From Antedon mediterranea (taxonomy: Eukaryota; Echinodermata; Crinoidea; Comatulida; Antedonidae): DNA of 64,000 nucleotides. This document shows positions 39,101 to 42,760 of the stretch, in pieces. Position numbers and translations under genes: made by a program. Under the pieces are notes generated by a model, which made no database searches, was not told the origin of the DNA, and worked only from the letters and a program-made list of their open reading frames with translations. Within the stretch, counting starts at the first letter, position 1, and every line of letters begins with the position of its first letter. The stretch covers positions 9,493,001 through 9,557,000 of the forward strand of contig NC_092673.1 of the NCBI RefSeq assembly GCF_964355755.1. The letters run 5' to 3'.

Positions 39101-39438
39101 ATTAAACCTTTTAGGAAATGGGAACTTTTCCCTCAGTAATATCTGCCCTGCTCCTGCTGTATGATGTTTTTATATATTTCAATATGTTGTGTATTTTGGT
39201 GGAAATAAATACAATATTAATATTATATTTAAAATCTTTCAGGACTAGCGATACATCAAGTGACATCTGCCAGGCTCTCACTCGTGCTCAAGTACGAGCG
39301 TATGCAATGAATCTTAATGAGAGCCCTCTCTACCTGTTTGAAAATTCACAGCATGGTGGCCTTCAAGCACCAGACTTCTCAATTAAAAGCACTAATATGC
39401 GCACATCTACTCCGAACCATAGTAGGCCTACACCTTAA
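1..39438 (+). CDS. Coiled-coil protein gene, 3' part (nine exons, spans the left 39 kb)
   Basis: I do not recognise the family. Nine exons with GT/AG borders keep one reading frame (phases 0,0,2,2,2,2,0,2, stop): 1-100 (tentative), 1103-1282, 9914-10008, 10094-10168, 10905-11057, 37323-37442, 37578-37674, 37801-37949, 39243-39438. Exons 2-9 encode about 354 residues, mostly charged K/E/Q/L-rich heptad-like sequence, as expected of a long coiled coil. The final ~65 residues are not coiled coil and include RAYAMNLNESPLYLFENS. The exon at the window edge is Cys-rich (CYYVFCENCNAERCK). No signal peptide or membrane segment is visible, so a cytoplasmic or cytoskeletal (for example centrosomal) role is only a guess. 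Extra small exons in the long introns cannot be excluded, but the phases do not require them. The gene converges on GTF3C5. Confidence 0.75.
1103..1282 (+). CDS. Coiled-coil gene exon 2
   Basis: It lies between an ATATTTTAG acceptor and a GTATGT donor. It is 180 nt, phase 0 to 0, and encodes 60 residues beginning NEVQESNNSLNSSLLDLDSK. Leu/Ile residues alternate with charged residues in coiled-coil style, and the exon ends EQVAYYK. Confidence 0.72.
1792..3045 (+). pseudogene. Broken THAP zinc-finger gene (two exons, frameshifted)
   Basis: THAP domains are C2CH zinc fingers that bind DNA and are shared by P-element transposases and host regulators. A first exon (1792-1877, GTAAAT donor) encodes MYCAAINCKSNSKANPELKL then YNFPKDKNR, the typical start with C-x4-C and the FPKDK motif. 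A second exon begins at 2774 after TTTACAG and gives RCAKWAQNTRRADLRTK in phase. Beyond about residue 50 the pieces fall into other frames: the CNIHFE piece (the C-x2-H half of the finger) is in a second frame and NAFPTIFDVPNPP in a third. At least two indels therefore break it, and no continuation is visible. It sits in an intron of the coiled-coil gene on the same strand. Confidence 0.72.
1995..2590 (+). repeat. Duplicated ~115-bp segment (1995-2135 and 2454-2580)
   Basis: Two diverged copies share ATGAAATGATTATTA, an AGTGAAATTACACTA stretch and CCCTGGTTATATTACTTATC, spaced about 458 bp apart. Both lie in the intron of the THAP relic. No function is visible. Confidence 0.6.
3640..6775 (-). 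pseudogene. RTE-like non-LTR retrotransposon (endonuclease + reverse transcriptase), dead
   Basis: Read on the minus strand from ~6775. An endonuclease starts around INVNTCSDDFLLHETLIQIK and CMQEVRR (6606), with AYSPTES, MGDFNA (6310) and SSDHR further on. A linker (5930-5160) follows, then a reverse transcriptase (5175-3712) with YRGISIGSTFSKIL, a FIDLTAAFDHVNR block, SSGVRQGG and the catalytic SGYADDFAVS. A C-terminal NWIGHVIRKENEDPT segment follows, of the kind seen in RTE/BovB-like elements. Two lesions are visible. Sequence is lost and the frame changes between AYSPTES and GDFNA (~6340). There is also a frameshift near 5137-5144, exactly at a run of eight T. The two RT frames overlap there. 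The C-terminal half is otherwise open for 487 codons. Clade assignment is tentative. Confidence 0.8.
6776..8594. other. Intronic sequence without recognisable genes
   Basis: Apart from the hairpin at 7087-7118 I see only AT-rich unique-looking sequence, short TAGGCC-type words and an ATAATAATAATA microsatellite near 7945. Short open frames here show no family resemblance. Confidence 0.5.
7087..7118. repeat. Perfect 15-bp hairpin
   Basis: TTTACCCGAAGTTTT and its exact reverse complement are separated by two bases. No gene is adjacent. It could be the core of a short palindromic element. Confidence 0.75.
8560..9010 (+). repeat. Degenerate direct duplication interrupted by the MITE
   Basis: The run CCTTGACCATGAAAAC ... 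ATAATGGCAGCA(C/T)TAATTTGCATAA occurs at about 8575-8760 and again at 8895-8985. The first copy carries the TTAA MITE. The second copy lacks it and so marks the pre-insertion state. Confidence 0.5.
8595..8721. mobile_element. 127-bp MITE flanked by TTAA
   Basis: Imperfect terminal inverted repeats (GCTTTGTCTACACTATCAAA on the left; the complement of TTTGGTAGTGTAGATAGAGC on the right) are bounded on both sides by TTAA, the target duplication of piggyBac-type elements. A second copy lies at 54812-54950. It has no coding capacity. Confidence 0.65.
9058..9444 (+). mobile_element. tRNA-headed SINE
   Basis: The head GAGTGGCCGAGCGGTTAAGA matches the A box of a Leu/Ser-type tRNA. A degenerate B box (GGAGTTTGAGGC) follows at ~9119. 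The middle (9181-9270) carries a core also found in the SINEs at 47756-47855 and 63716-63810. The 3' part ends in AATAAAATATTTCAATATTT. The insertion to insertion tRNA structure is incomplete, so this is a SINE and not a tRNA gene. It lies in an intron of the coiled-coil gene, same strand. Confidence 0.78.
9262..9633 (+). repeat. Tandem duplication of the SINE tail, 183-bp period
   Basis: The segment from the core end (ACCCGGTGTATTAGTACATC) through GGAGGATGCAATCGACCATT is present twice in tandem with few differences. The second unit includes flanking DNA as well as SINE tail, so duplication followed insertion. Confidence 0.75.
9914..10008 (+). CDS. Coiled-coil gene exon 3
   Basis: It lies between a CTTTATAAG acceptor and a GTAAGT donor. 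It is 95 nt, entering in phase 0 and leaving in phase 2. It encodes NRLKKEELRLHRAKEDILQ and onward, strongly helical and charged. The preceding 8.6-kb intron contains the THAP, LINE, MITE and SINE remnants. Confidence 0.7.
10094..10168 (+). CDS. Coiled-coil gene exon 4
   Basis: It lies between a TTATTATAG acceptor and a GTAAGT donor. It is 75 nt and phase 2 is preserved. It encodes DDLNNENKILVKENARLKQD and onward, continuing the heptad pattern of exon 3 after an intron of only 85 nt. Confidence 0.72.
10169..10904. other. Intron of the coiled-coil gene, nothing recognised
   Basis: AT-rich, with no ORF or repeat that I recognise. A GGCGCGCCCCCTC word at ~10395 resembles those at 1655 and 7625, but I attach no meaning to it. 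Confidence 0.4.
10905..11057 (+). CDS. Coiled-coil gene exon 5
   Basis: A pyrimidine-rich acceptor (CTTTCTCTCTTCCCATCAG) precedes it and a GTATTT donor follows. It is 153 nt with phase 2 preserved. It encodes MKCMEEQKIEFSKLQSSAYD then VKQRERQWKVEQLTKELL. It precedes the 26-kb intron that holds most of the mobile DNA in this window. Confidence 0.75.
11058..11984. other. Start of the 26-kb intron, nothing recognised
   Basis: AT-rich sequence with no similarity that I can name. It precedes the first retroelement fragment. Confidence 0.4.
11985..12450 (-). pseudogene. Ty3/Gypsy pol fragment (RT 3' end to RNase H)
   Basis: On the minus strand the fragment reads NLRVLETVFKRFKDNNVKLK, then SKCKFLESAVVYLG at the end of the reverse transcriptase. 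LRSFLGMVQFYSKFLQNLP follows, then the RNase H start ILCTDASPYGIGAVI with the first catalytic Asp. Frame changes and truncation at both ends leave about 155 codons. It is clearly different from the complete element at 28157-32641. The LINE fragment begins just to its right, on the opposite strand. Confidence 0.8.
12480..13163 (+). pseudogene. CR1/L2-like LINE reverse transcriptase, 5' portion, frameshifted
   Basis: Recognisable pieces occur in order, in shifting frames: FSINGIDVSDAQTI, the pre-RT block with KSGKKNDLNNYR, then FIDLKKAFDTINHNILLDN and YCSTGVPQRFTLGP (normally GVPQGSxLGP). Sequence between NNYR and the FIDLKKAFD block is deleted. It stops where the inverted-repeat element begins at 13176. 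The LINE's C-terminal part reappears after that element (17326 onward), so the element probably split one LINE copy, although the YADD region is missing. Confidence 0.72.
15112..15200 (+). repeat. ~31-bp tandem repeat, about 2.5 copies
   Basis: The unit TAAACTTTAGTATTCACTGG plus TTAGC(A/G)TT(C/T)A is repeated with small differences inside the inverted-repeat element. Confidence 0.7.
16278..16311. repeat. 13-bp perfect stem hairpin
   Basis: AAATGAGTCCAAA and its reverse complement flank a 7-nt T-rich loop inside the inverted-repeat element. Confidence 0.7.
17326..17940 (+). pseudogene. CR1/L2-like LINE C-terminus and 3' UTR (copy A)
   Basis: Fragments read SRLDYCCS, then, after frame changes, LHNRFRYQLGFLTFKSLHNL and APQFLS, then NSLPLDIR: the standard C-terminal order of CR1/L2-type LINEs. 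A ~250-bp 3' UTR (17688-17940) follows and runs into AACTATAATAAG. The same UTR recurs, split, at 27278-27428 and 36637-36752. The first Helitron begins directly after it. Confidence 0.65.
17942..19738 (-). mobile_element. Helitron unit 1
   Basis: The 3' end lies at 17942 (hairpin AACTCGTCACTTTGACGAGTT minus one base each side). The body contains an internal direct duplication of ~290 bp: the GCGCGTGCGCGCGTAAC ... GACGTCATTCACAATAGGAG block at 19131-19340 recurs at 19423-19630. Confidence 0.72.
19739..20890 (-). mobile_element. Helitron unit 2
   Basis: The 3' end at 19739 is of the CTAGATTTGAACTCGTCACT type and is followed by GGGTTATCCGCGC. It has the same terminal type as unit 7. The 5' side ends in GGGAAAGAAAGAAGAATAAA, then a hairpin block. 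Confidence 0.7.
20904..20973. repeat. TTATCCGC/GCGGATAA hairpin block
   Basis: GTTATCCGCCAAGTGCGGAT, GTGCGGATAACTAATTATCC and again CCGCCAAGTGCGGATAAC form overlapping short palindromes at the 5' side of unit 2. They match the six units at 26330-26700. Confidence 0.7.
20974..22460 (-). mobile_element. Helitron unit 3 (second terminal type)
   Basis: The 3' end is CTAGAATTTAATTCGTCACT with hairpin AATTCGTCActtTGACGAATT, then GGTGATCATTTT. The 5' end carries TGTACACTTTTTGTGTAACA. The same type is found on the plus strand at 45680-47256, which lets both ends be defined. Confidence 0.75.
22461..23598 (-). mobile_element. Helitron unit 4
   Basis: The 3' end is CTAGATTTGAACTCGTCACT, with a CGGACGAGT variant of the hairpin, then GTTATCCGCAGC. 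The 5' side ends GGGAAAGAAAGAAGAA directly against unit 5. Confidence 0.72.
23599..24771 (-). mobile_element. Helitron unit 5
   Basis: The 3' end is CTAGACATGAAACTCGTCAC. It is close to unit 1 but has an internal deletion near 23815-23890. It ends in a poly-A run against unit 6. Confidence 0.72.
24772..26325 (-). mobile_element. Helitron unit 6
   Basis: The 3' end is CTAGACATAAAACTCGTCAC. It is the longest body of the unit 1/5/6 type. The 5' side ends GGGAAAGAAAGAAGAATAAT and runs into the hairpin satellite. Confidence 0.72.
26330..26706. repeat. Six hairpin units separated by poly-A runs
   Basis: Units of the form GTTATCCGCTACTAAGCGGA+TAAC (four) and GTTATCCGCCAAGTGCGGAT+AAC (two) occur near 26334, 26383, 26450, 26529, 26596 and 26671. 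Each is preceded by AC(A/G)A(T/C)... ACAAGG and followed by poly-A. The TTATCCGC stem word is also the subterminal word of the neighbouring Helitron 3' ends. Confidence 0.78.
26708..27277 (-). mobile_element. Helitron unit 7, 5'-truncated
   Basis: The 3' end has CTAGATTTGAACTCGTCACT and GGGTTATCCGCGC. Homology stops at ~27277, where the second LINE 3' UTR begins. Confidence 0.68.
27278..27428 (+). mobile_element. LINE 3' UTR copy B, left half
   Basis: It is nearly identical to 17688-17838, from TTTTTATTCTAAATTGTTTG to GTATCTATC. The remaining half is found at 36637-36752, which shows that the material between was inserted. Confidence 0.8.
27640..28156 (+). repeat. 35-36 bp satellite, left block
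   Basis: The repeating pattern is AAAAATCTACATTATTTGGC then TATTATTGGGCTATT, alternating with a variant containing CATAAAAATGGCTATTATTT. It continues unchanged after the LTR element at 32642, so the element landed inside it. Confidence 0.85.
28157..28322 (-). repeat. Downstream (3') LTR
   Basis: 166 bp. On the minus strand it begins TGTCACATATCTATC and ends CAACGTCACA. It contains TGACGTCA and an AATAAA poly(A) signal (TTTGAATAAAGTTAC). Confidence 0.92.
28323..28336 (-). promoter_or_regulatory. Polypurine tract
   Basis: The minus strand reads AAGAAAAAGGGAGA directly before the 3' LTR, the usual position for priming plus-strand synthesis. Confidence 0.8.
28473..32432 (-). CDS. Gag-Pol polyprotein of the LTR retrotransposon, 1319 aa
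   Basis: One uninterrupted frame. Gag occupies ~1-250 and ends in a zinc-knuckle region (C-x2-C-x4-H-x5-C at ~233-248, preceded by a second Cys/His cluster at ~217-226). Protease has DTGA at ~332. Reverse transcriptase is ~450-690, with FTHIDMKDAYW (first catalytic Asp ~547), FNRLPFGLCSA and FVISDDM (~604-610). RNase H starts IQCDASSFGLGSVLM (~753). Integrase has an HHCC zinc finger (~972-1008), GADIF (~1034), FVSDNMPFAS (~1087) and NGQAER (~1120), giving the D,D,E core. The catalytic box is I-S-D-D rather than the common YxDD. Gag and Pol share one frame without a shift site. It resembles Mag/SURL-type Gypsy elements, but clade placement needs a tree. The start is the first ATG after the primer site. 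Confidence 0.93.
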   Translation of the reverse strand: MESFRFKTPESFDFDGPSISTQWKQWKQRFDLFMTATDSNGKGDKTKIAILLTVLKKRGLEIFNNFTYVEGESKDNYDNVLTKFENYCKKRDPVMAMRAKFWSYPRPEGQGLDEHMNDLRTMADDCKFQDVNAILRDKLFFGISDATMKLKVMGDDGNASLETVVKRMRNYESSKRELTLIMSDKASVNEVKKSHTHAGSDKARTRNHSEREVHANCMRKHPPRQCPAWNERCRKCNRLGHFSRSTLCPGRQNGVGSSGKRNYNFNPSKFNKKIDSINANECTSDSKYLVEEDDMSLTFGSFYIDSVGRNTNDMWLYKIKVNNTHLINVKVDTGANVNCIPKSLFKKLDIKTKVNESKAKLYSYSNTVIPHCGVVSLKISRNDGMQTSAHEFFITEVDSPPILGLSSSTALGIINRNVDSIKMDNLMSKYSKNFEGLGCMGEPYNIKIKEGAVPVVHPPRRVPISLHDKLRNKLDEMERQGVISRTNQPTDWVSSLVVVEKKDGSLRLCLDPKDLNREIKREHHMIPTTEDVISKLSGRKLFTHIDMKDAYWQIPLTEHSTELCTFNTPFGRYSFNRLPFGLCSASEVVQKRNEQIFGGIDNVFVISDDMIIATDDDEKHHDNVIAKVMERAKDENVKFNRNKIKLKEHELTYLGHIISRDGVKPDNSKVKAIYDMPTPSCKSDLRRLMGMINYLSPFIPNMSTISAPIRELLKKEVAWSWEERHDQSLKHLQSLLSSEPVLKYFDPNKEVVIQCDASSFGLGSVLMQDGHPIRYSSRSLTSAEMNYSQIEKEMLAICFLLERFNNYVYGRSVTIQSDHKPLESITKKPIHKASPRLQQMMLRLLKYDINVTYVPGREMYIADALSRAVPMETVTNDPEILQYRIHAVHELLSMSKARITNIQQATNEDETLKELSKQCHIGWPERRQSVSVKIRQFWPMRDEIYEHEGLMFIGQKLIVPESKREFMLNRIHDGHLGIEKSKARARELLYWPGITNAIHDMVSRCTTCAKYKRKNQREPMIPHEIPEIPFYKVGADIFNFGGNDHLVVVDYYSKYPEVVTLRNKTAKEVIGRLKMIFARHGIPATFVSDNMPFASFEMKEFAKSWGIELITSSPTYAQSNGQAERCIQTVKQLLRKAADDFHGDFHLALLAYRDAPLGGIGKSPAQLLMNRRLRTRIPIAREQLKPTLIPDAHNSLIVRQDKQAEYYNRGTRTLQSLKGNEIVRLNKGREWVPAKVLSEHVTPRSYMVATQNGQVYRRNRRQLNQSHEEDINVEGEVDETPIETPPRTPDPQKEEVVITRPKRNRRVPKRFDDFIMDKY
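32461..32475 (-). promoter_or_regulatory. Primer-binding site, tRNA-Leu type
   Basis: The minus strand reads TGGTGTCAGAAGTGG immediately after the 5' LTR. It is complementary to the 3' end (CCACTTCTGACACCA) typical of animal tRNA-Leu(CAG), recalled from family knowledge. Confidence 0.75.
32476..32641 (-). repeat. Upstream (5') LTR
   Basis: 166 bp, no differences from the other LTR that I can see. Transcription of the element would start here on the minus strand. Confidence 0.92.
32642..33390 (+). repeat. 35-36 bp satellite, right block
   Basis: It continues the left block after the target duplication. Toward the right it degenerates into a shorter AATCTACATATA(G/A)(A/C)TATTATTGG variant around 33170-33340. 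Confidence 0.85.
33522..33920 (+). repeat. 215-bp tandem duplication
   Basis: GTATTTGTAAACCTTAAT ... TTTTAACTCAGTTGGACATG ... AAATATACAGTATACATTTT occurs at 33522-33705 and 33737-33905 with scattered changes. Confidence 0.75.
34200..34870. repeat. Stretch dense in TAGGCCTA / CCTAGGCC words
   Basis: Runs such as AGGCCTAGGCTAGGCTATTA and CTAGGCCTAGGCTAGGGCCT recur without fixed period. The same word is scattered across the window at lower density. I cannot assign a role. Confidence 0.6.
34871..35755. other. Unassigned part of the composite insert
   Basis: It contains CACGCAATGCA(G/T)GCA-like short repeats at 34885-34935 and no recognisable gene. Short open frames here look like chance. Confidence 0.4.
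35756..36345 (+). repeat. 164-bp tandem repeat, about 3.6 copies
   Basis: The TAGATAGATGGAG word recurs at ~35833, 35997, 36161 and 36325. The whole unit, including AACTACATTTAACTTT and TAATAGATAGACAACAGCTA, is conserved between copies. The unit is rich in short TATAGATAGA palindromes. Confidence 0.85.
36637..36752 (+). mobile_element. LINE 3' UTR copy B, right half with (ATA)n tail
   Basis: AACATAAATAATTCCATACA to AATTACAACTATAATAATAA matches 17838-17940. A tail of ATAATAATAATA marks the LINE 3' end. Confidence 0.78.
36851..36975 (+). repeat. 53-bp tandem repeat, 2.4 copies
   Basis: TAGGCTTCTAAGTAAGCCTT ... CTATAGCTAGGCCAGCT is repeated at 36851, 36904 and 36957, the first two almost perfectly. 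Confidence 0.85.
37323..37442 (+). CDS. Coiled-coil gene exon 6
   Basis: It lies between an ATTTTTTAAG acceptor and a GTAAGC donor. It is 120 nt with phase 2 preserved across the 26-kb intron. It encodes SCNDKDQELCSVKKQILEWE then EKQKEVKSKHF. This is the first exon after the transposon-filled intron. Confidence 0.72.
37578..37674 (+). CDS. Coiled-coil gene exon 7
   Basis: The acceptor is TTTTATTAG at 37577, not the later TATTGTAG, because the later site would put a stop in frame. The donor is GTAATT. It is 97 nt, phase 2 to 0, and encodes VDLEIMIKKLSSEVKSMKS and onward. Confidence 0.7.
37801..37949 (+). CDS. Coiled-coil gene exon 8
   Basis: It lies between an AATCAATAG acceptor and a GTACAG donor. 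It is 149 nt, phase 0 to 2. It encodes IRELEWKLHVIHMQRLADQE then TIGHLQDNLKDVISKFLDRR, the clearest amphipathic helix of the gene. Confidence 0.75.
38040..38260 (+). repeat. Isolated copy of a repeat found in the TIR element at 52696-55647
   Basis: It contains TTTTGAACAATTTGACACCA followed by a TACCGA block, as at 55130-55170. It lies in the last intron of the coiled-coil gene. Confidence 0.5.
38701..38800 (+). other. tRNA-like sequence (possible SINE head)
   Basis: ATGGCTCGGTGGT resembles a polymerase III A box, and CGAGTTCGAGTCTC, ~40 nt later, a B box. A T-run follows at ~38790. I could not fold a full cloverleaf, so a SINE head or tRNA relic is more likely than a working tRNA. Confidence 0.45.
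39059..39095 (+). mobile_element. Helitron 3' terminus (unit 3 type)
   Basis: CCTATAATTCGTCATAGTGA plus CGAATTAAATCTAG, then T, matches the 3' end of the element at 45680-47256. The upstream extent is unclear. It lies ~150 bp before the terminal exon. Confidence 0.6.
39243..39438 (+). CDS. Coiled-coil gene terminal exon
   Basis: An ATCTTTCAG acceptor leads into 196 nt, phase 2, ending at TAA. It encodes a non-coiled-coil tail (TSDTSSDICQALTRAQVRAY, then AMNLNESPLYLFENS). The conserved-looking NESPLY stretch may be the best handle for identifying the family. Confidence 0.75.
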
Positions 39439-39457
39439 TGTTAAATACTAAAAACAT

Positions 39458-39463
39458 AATAAA
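39458..39463 (+). terminator. Probable poly(A) signal of the coiled-coil gene
   Basis: AATAAA lies 20 nt after the stop codon. Further AATAAA-like words follow within 150 nt, so the site actually used is uncertain. Confidence 0.45.
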
Positions 39464-40430
39464 ATATTTTTTGGCCACTAGTTTTTATTAAACAATAAAT
39501 ATATGTTTCTGTATTAATAAATAATGCAGTATTTTATTCTGCTATACTAGGTTAAGTTAGTAACAGATGAACAAATGTAATTAATAATAAATGTATTATT
39601 TAAACAAATCCCCTGAACAAAATAAATCAAAAAGTTGTTATTGCTGTATTTATTCATATTTGATTTACAAAAATCAATGAATTACATTCTGAAGTAACAG
39701 TTCATGGGCTGTACACCATAACCACCACAAATCCCTACATTTTTGGTATTTTCAACACTAAATTACAATTAAAAATACAAATGTGTTCTTCAATCTGCAG
39801 TGGAGGCTGCTAGGGCTCAAATGAGAGTGTTTGATTCAAATTTTTGCAATATCACCAAATGTCGTGTTGGTTCCCCATACTCTTTATTTCAATTTCTGCT
39901 GGATGCTATTTGACCCTATGGGAGCGGCTAATTTGCATAATTCAAAATGGCCGCCATTTTTACAATAATTATGTAAGGGAGGGCGAACATGGTGGTTGAA
40001 GGTGGATCTTATGAAGAAGTTCTCTAAAAGATGGCCACGGGGCTTAATCAACAATTTTTAAAAAAATTATGAAATTTGTATACAAGGATCGTTTTAGAAT
40101 ACATCCCTGTGGTGATTATGCTTTCTTGGCACAGCGTAGTGATATTGGTGTGTCTGATTATTTGATTTGACGCAGCCATATTTTAGACTAGAGAGAAGCT
40201 CTCCCACAGATGGATGCCATGCATTTCGAATGCATTGGAGTTGATCAAATAGCCTTCTGCTTTCTTGTCTATGTAACAAACACAGAATAGTAACAATCTT
40301 ATTTGGTCCAATAAGAAAATTGGGAAAAAAATAAAATACTATTTTTGACATTTGATCTATAATACAAAGCATTGCTATATCTTAGTTCAAAGAAGCAAAA
40401 CAACAAATAAGTAAAACAAAAAGAAACATC
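39464..40430. other. Intergenic space between the convergent genes
   Basis: No gene is recognised. It contains AAAATGGCCGCCATTTTT, a short palindromic word seen in other repeats of this window (38150, 63125). Confidence 0.4.
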
Positions 40431-40434
40431 CAAG

Positions 40435-40805
40435 AAGAAAGTTAACATCACAGATAAAAAAGATTTTGATGTCATACCGTATGTTGCAGGTCTATCTGAA
40501 CGAGTTAGTAAAGTGTTTAAAGAGTTTGGCATTAACACCGCCATTCACCTCATTCTTCACTTCACCAAATTATTGTCCACCACAAAGATCAGATTGATAA
40601 GACTAAAGTTAAACTGCATATATGAAATTCTACAAACAAAGAAAAAACCGAGATGAAGGCGCACACCAACTGAGTCACATATCTGACCTGTAGACAGACA
40701 TGGCCCTCTAGAGGTCAGTCAGCCTAATTACAGGTAGTCGTTCTTCTGAAGAAGTTGTTCATGAAAGGAACAACGAAACCGTCAAGAAAAGAAGGTATTT
40801 ACCAT
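40435..40805 (+). pseudogene. Penelope-like element, C-terminal relic
   Basis: FDVIPYVAGLSERVSKVFKE is the conserved block after the reverse transcriptase of Penelope-like elements. HQIIVHHKDQIDKTKVKL follows after one frameshift. NRDEGAHQLSHISDL and a stop represent the C-terminus, so the intervening GIY-YIG endonuclease domain is deleted. The non-coding tail CTGAAGAAGTTGTTCATGAA then CAACGAAACCGTC is typical of such element ends. It lies between the two host genes. Confidence 0.72.
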
Positions 40806-41585
40806 CTAATCTCTCGTAATTGGTTTGATAAAAAGAATTGTTTACACTTTATTAAGAACATACCTGTTCAAAATTTGATCTTTATTTTATGAGTAGGTAA
40901 TGTGGGAGATAACATGCTTCCCATGCCCTAACCTAAAATTAGCTGACACTAAGTTACAGGCCCCCTATGGGAATTTAAATCTGTAATATCCAGAGTGGCT
41001 TCATTGTGCTCCATACATAAAGTATATAGCCCCACTATGTGAACATGGCGGAATACAGCCACACTGAATAAAGTATATGTTTATCACAGTTACCAAGCAT
41101 CAGTGTCCATATATACTGTTATTACAAAATGGATGTTGAATGTAGGCTCAATGGATGGAAATAAAATATATTTAATCTGATGAATGATGGCAATAAACAT
41201 AGTGCGCAGAGTTGAATTGTATATTTGCAATAACAATGAAATCAACTCTCCGTGAACCTACTGCAGGTAAAAATTCAAGGTCTGGCTTAATATTTTTTCC
41301 TATGAATTTGTTTTTTATTTGGTTTCATTCACTGTACCTGGTCAATACCTAATAAGAAATGTGCAATATTAATTATTTATTTTCATGTTGAAGATGTCAT
41401 CATGTTTACAGTATTTTTATTGTTCACTATACTGTATATGAATCTGTTCTCAAATGAAATGTCAGCATCATGTTTTAACTTATTATAGGTGATCATGAAT
41501 TATGAATTAATGTAAACATTTTTTTGTTGTTTCGTAATATTCACCCAAGAGGAAAAAACATTAACATAAATATTTGACATTTTTC

Positions 41586-41617
41586 CCCCTATTGGGTGTT
41601 GTGACACCCAATAGGGG
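41586..41617. repeat. Perfect 14-bp stem hairpin with TGTG loop
   Basis: CCCCTATTGGGTGT faces ACACCCAATAGGGG across four bases, between the 3' ends of the two genes. Confidence 0.8.
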
Positions 41618-42220
41618 AAATGATGAATGGTTAAATTTCAACTCGGCTTCAGCTTGTTGAAATAATAACCTTTCATCATTCACTATTCCACTCATAAACA
41701 TTAATTATTTGTAAACTATATGACACAAAATAAACACACATTGTAATAACAATAGCCATAACTAATAGTTTTTCTTGATCAAATCTTTAATTCTTGATAT
41801 AAAAAAAATACGACCAGTAAAGAACAATTATAGATGAATAGTGGGGTTCCTTTTAGCTCCAAAAAAAGGGCCGGTACTTCAAATTTGGGTAGAAGCATGA
41901 AATTTAGTATGACAACTCGTATCGAAAATTCGCAACTTTTAAGATTTGAGGCCACTTCAAATTTGACCTCAGATAATGTCCGATTCCTCAGAACTCGTAA
42001 ACCGTAAATCCTAGACACACGAAAATAATGTCAAATGATGCAGAAGTACTACTTTCTATTCATGTTTATGACAGATGTTGATGATATTTTGAGTTGAAAG
42101 AGAGATAAGGTAGTTGTAGAATAAATGTTTAATTATCTGCTGCTTCCATCTTCTATCAATGTTGAATAGTTGGCAGCAGAGTAGAGCAGTTATAGATTGT
42201 GCACAAGGGTGTGGTTTACA

Positions 42221-42260
42221 GCATGCCATAGTGTCCTACCGCATGCCATAGTGTCCTACC
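42221..42260 (+). repeat. Perfect 20-bp tandem duplication
   Basis: GCATGCCATAGTGTCCTACC occurs twice in succession. Confidence 0.9.
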
Positions 42261-42614
42261 GCATCGTACACATCAGACTGTCTAGTGCCTAAATATAGTG
42301 CATTGAGACTAATTTTGGTGCTGCAATTTTAAAGACCCGGTATTGTCAATAAACACTTTCAGATAAACGTTCGAAACAGCCAAATTAGTCCAAACCAATG
42401 GCGGAGTAACAAATTGTTGGTAACTACGGATGTATATCTCTGGTTAGGAAATGTGCATTGTCCATTTTTTCCTTTCATCCTCCTTTACATTGTTACAAAT
42501 ACTTAATTTGCATACACAGCTCTGCCCTGCTATTCTAAATAGGCTGAATTTAACAGTTTGGCATACCAATGTAATTAAAACCTAAAATCATACATGATAG
42601 TGATACATTTATTT

Positions 42615-42760
42615 TTATGTATTTTGAAGTGTTGGCTGGAAATATTCCATAATTTCGTTTACCATTTCATCATCAATTTCTTCGTCCCCTTCTTCGTCCT
42701 CGTCCCCTTCTCCATCCTCGTCCTCATTTCTTTCAATTTCCTGAGTTTCTTTATCTGATA
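42615..42760 (-). CDS. GTF3C5: GTF3C5 terminal exon, acidic tail
   Basis: A strong acceptor (T-run then GCAG) leads into 146 nt, phase 1, ending at TAA. It encodes a run of D/E residues with occasional G, then DDEMVNEIMEYFQPTLQNT. The acidic tail closing in an E-M-x-x-E-I-x-x-Y motif matches the end of the vertebrate protein. An 8.9-kb intron with a foldback element separates it from the previous exon. AATAAA overlaps the stop region at 42608-42613. Confidence 0.85.

Noticed and set aside
39118-39240. Coding extension upstream of the terminal exon (in-frame ATG at 39118)
   Set aside because: The stretch is hydrophobic and AT-rich. A good acceptor at 39242 in the right phase explains the exon without it.
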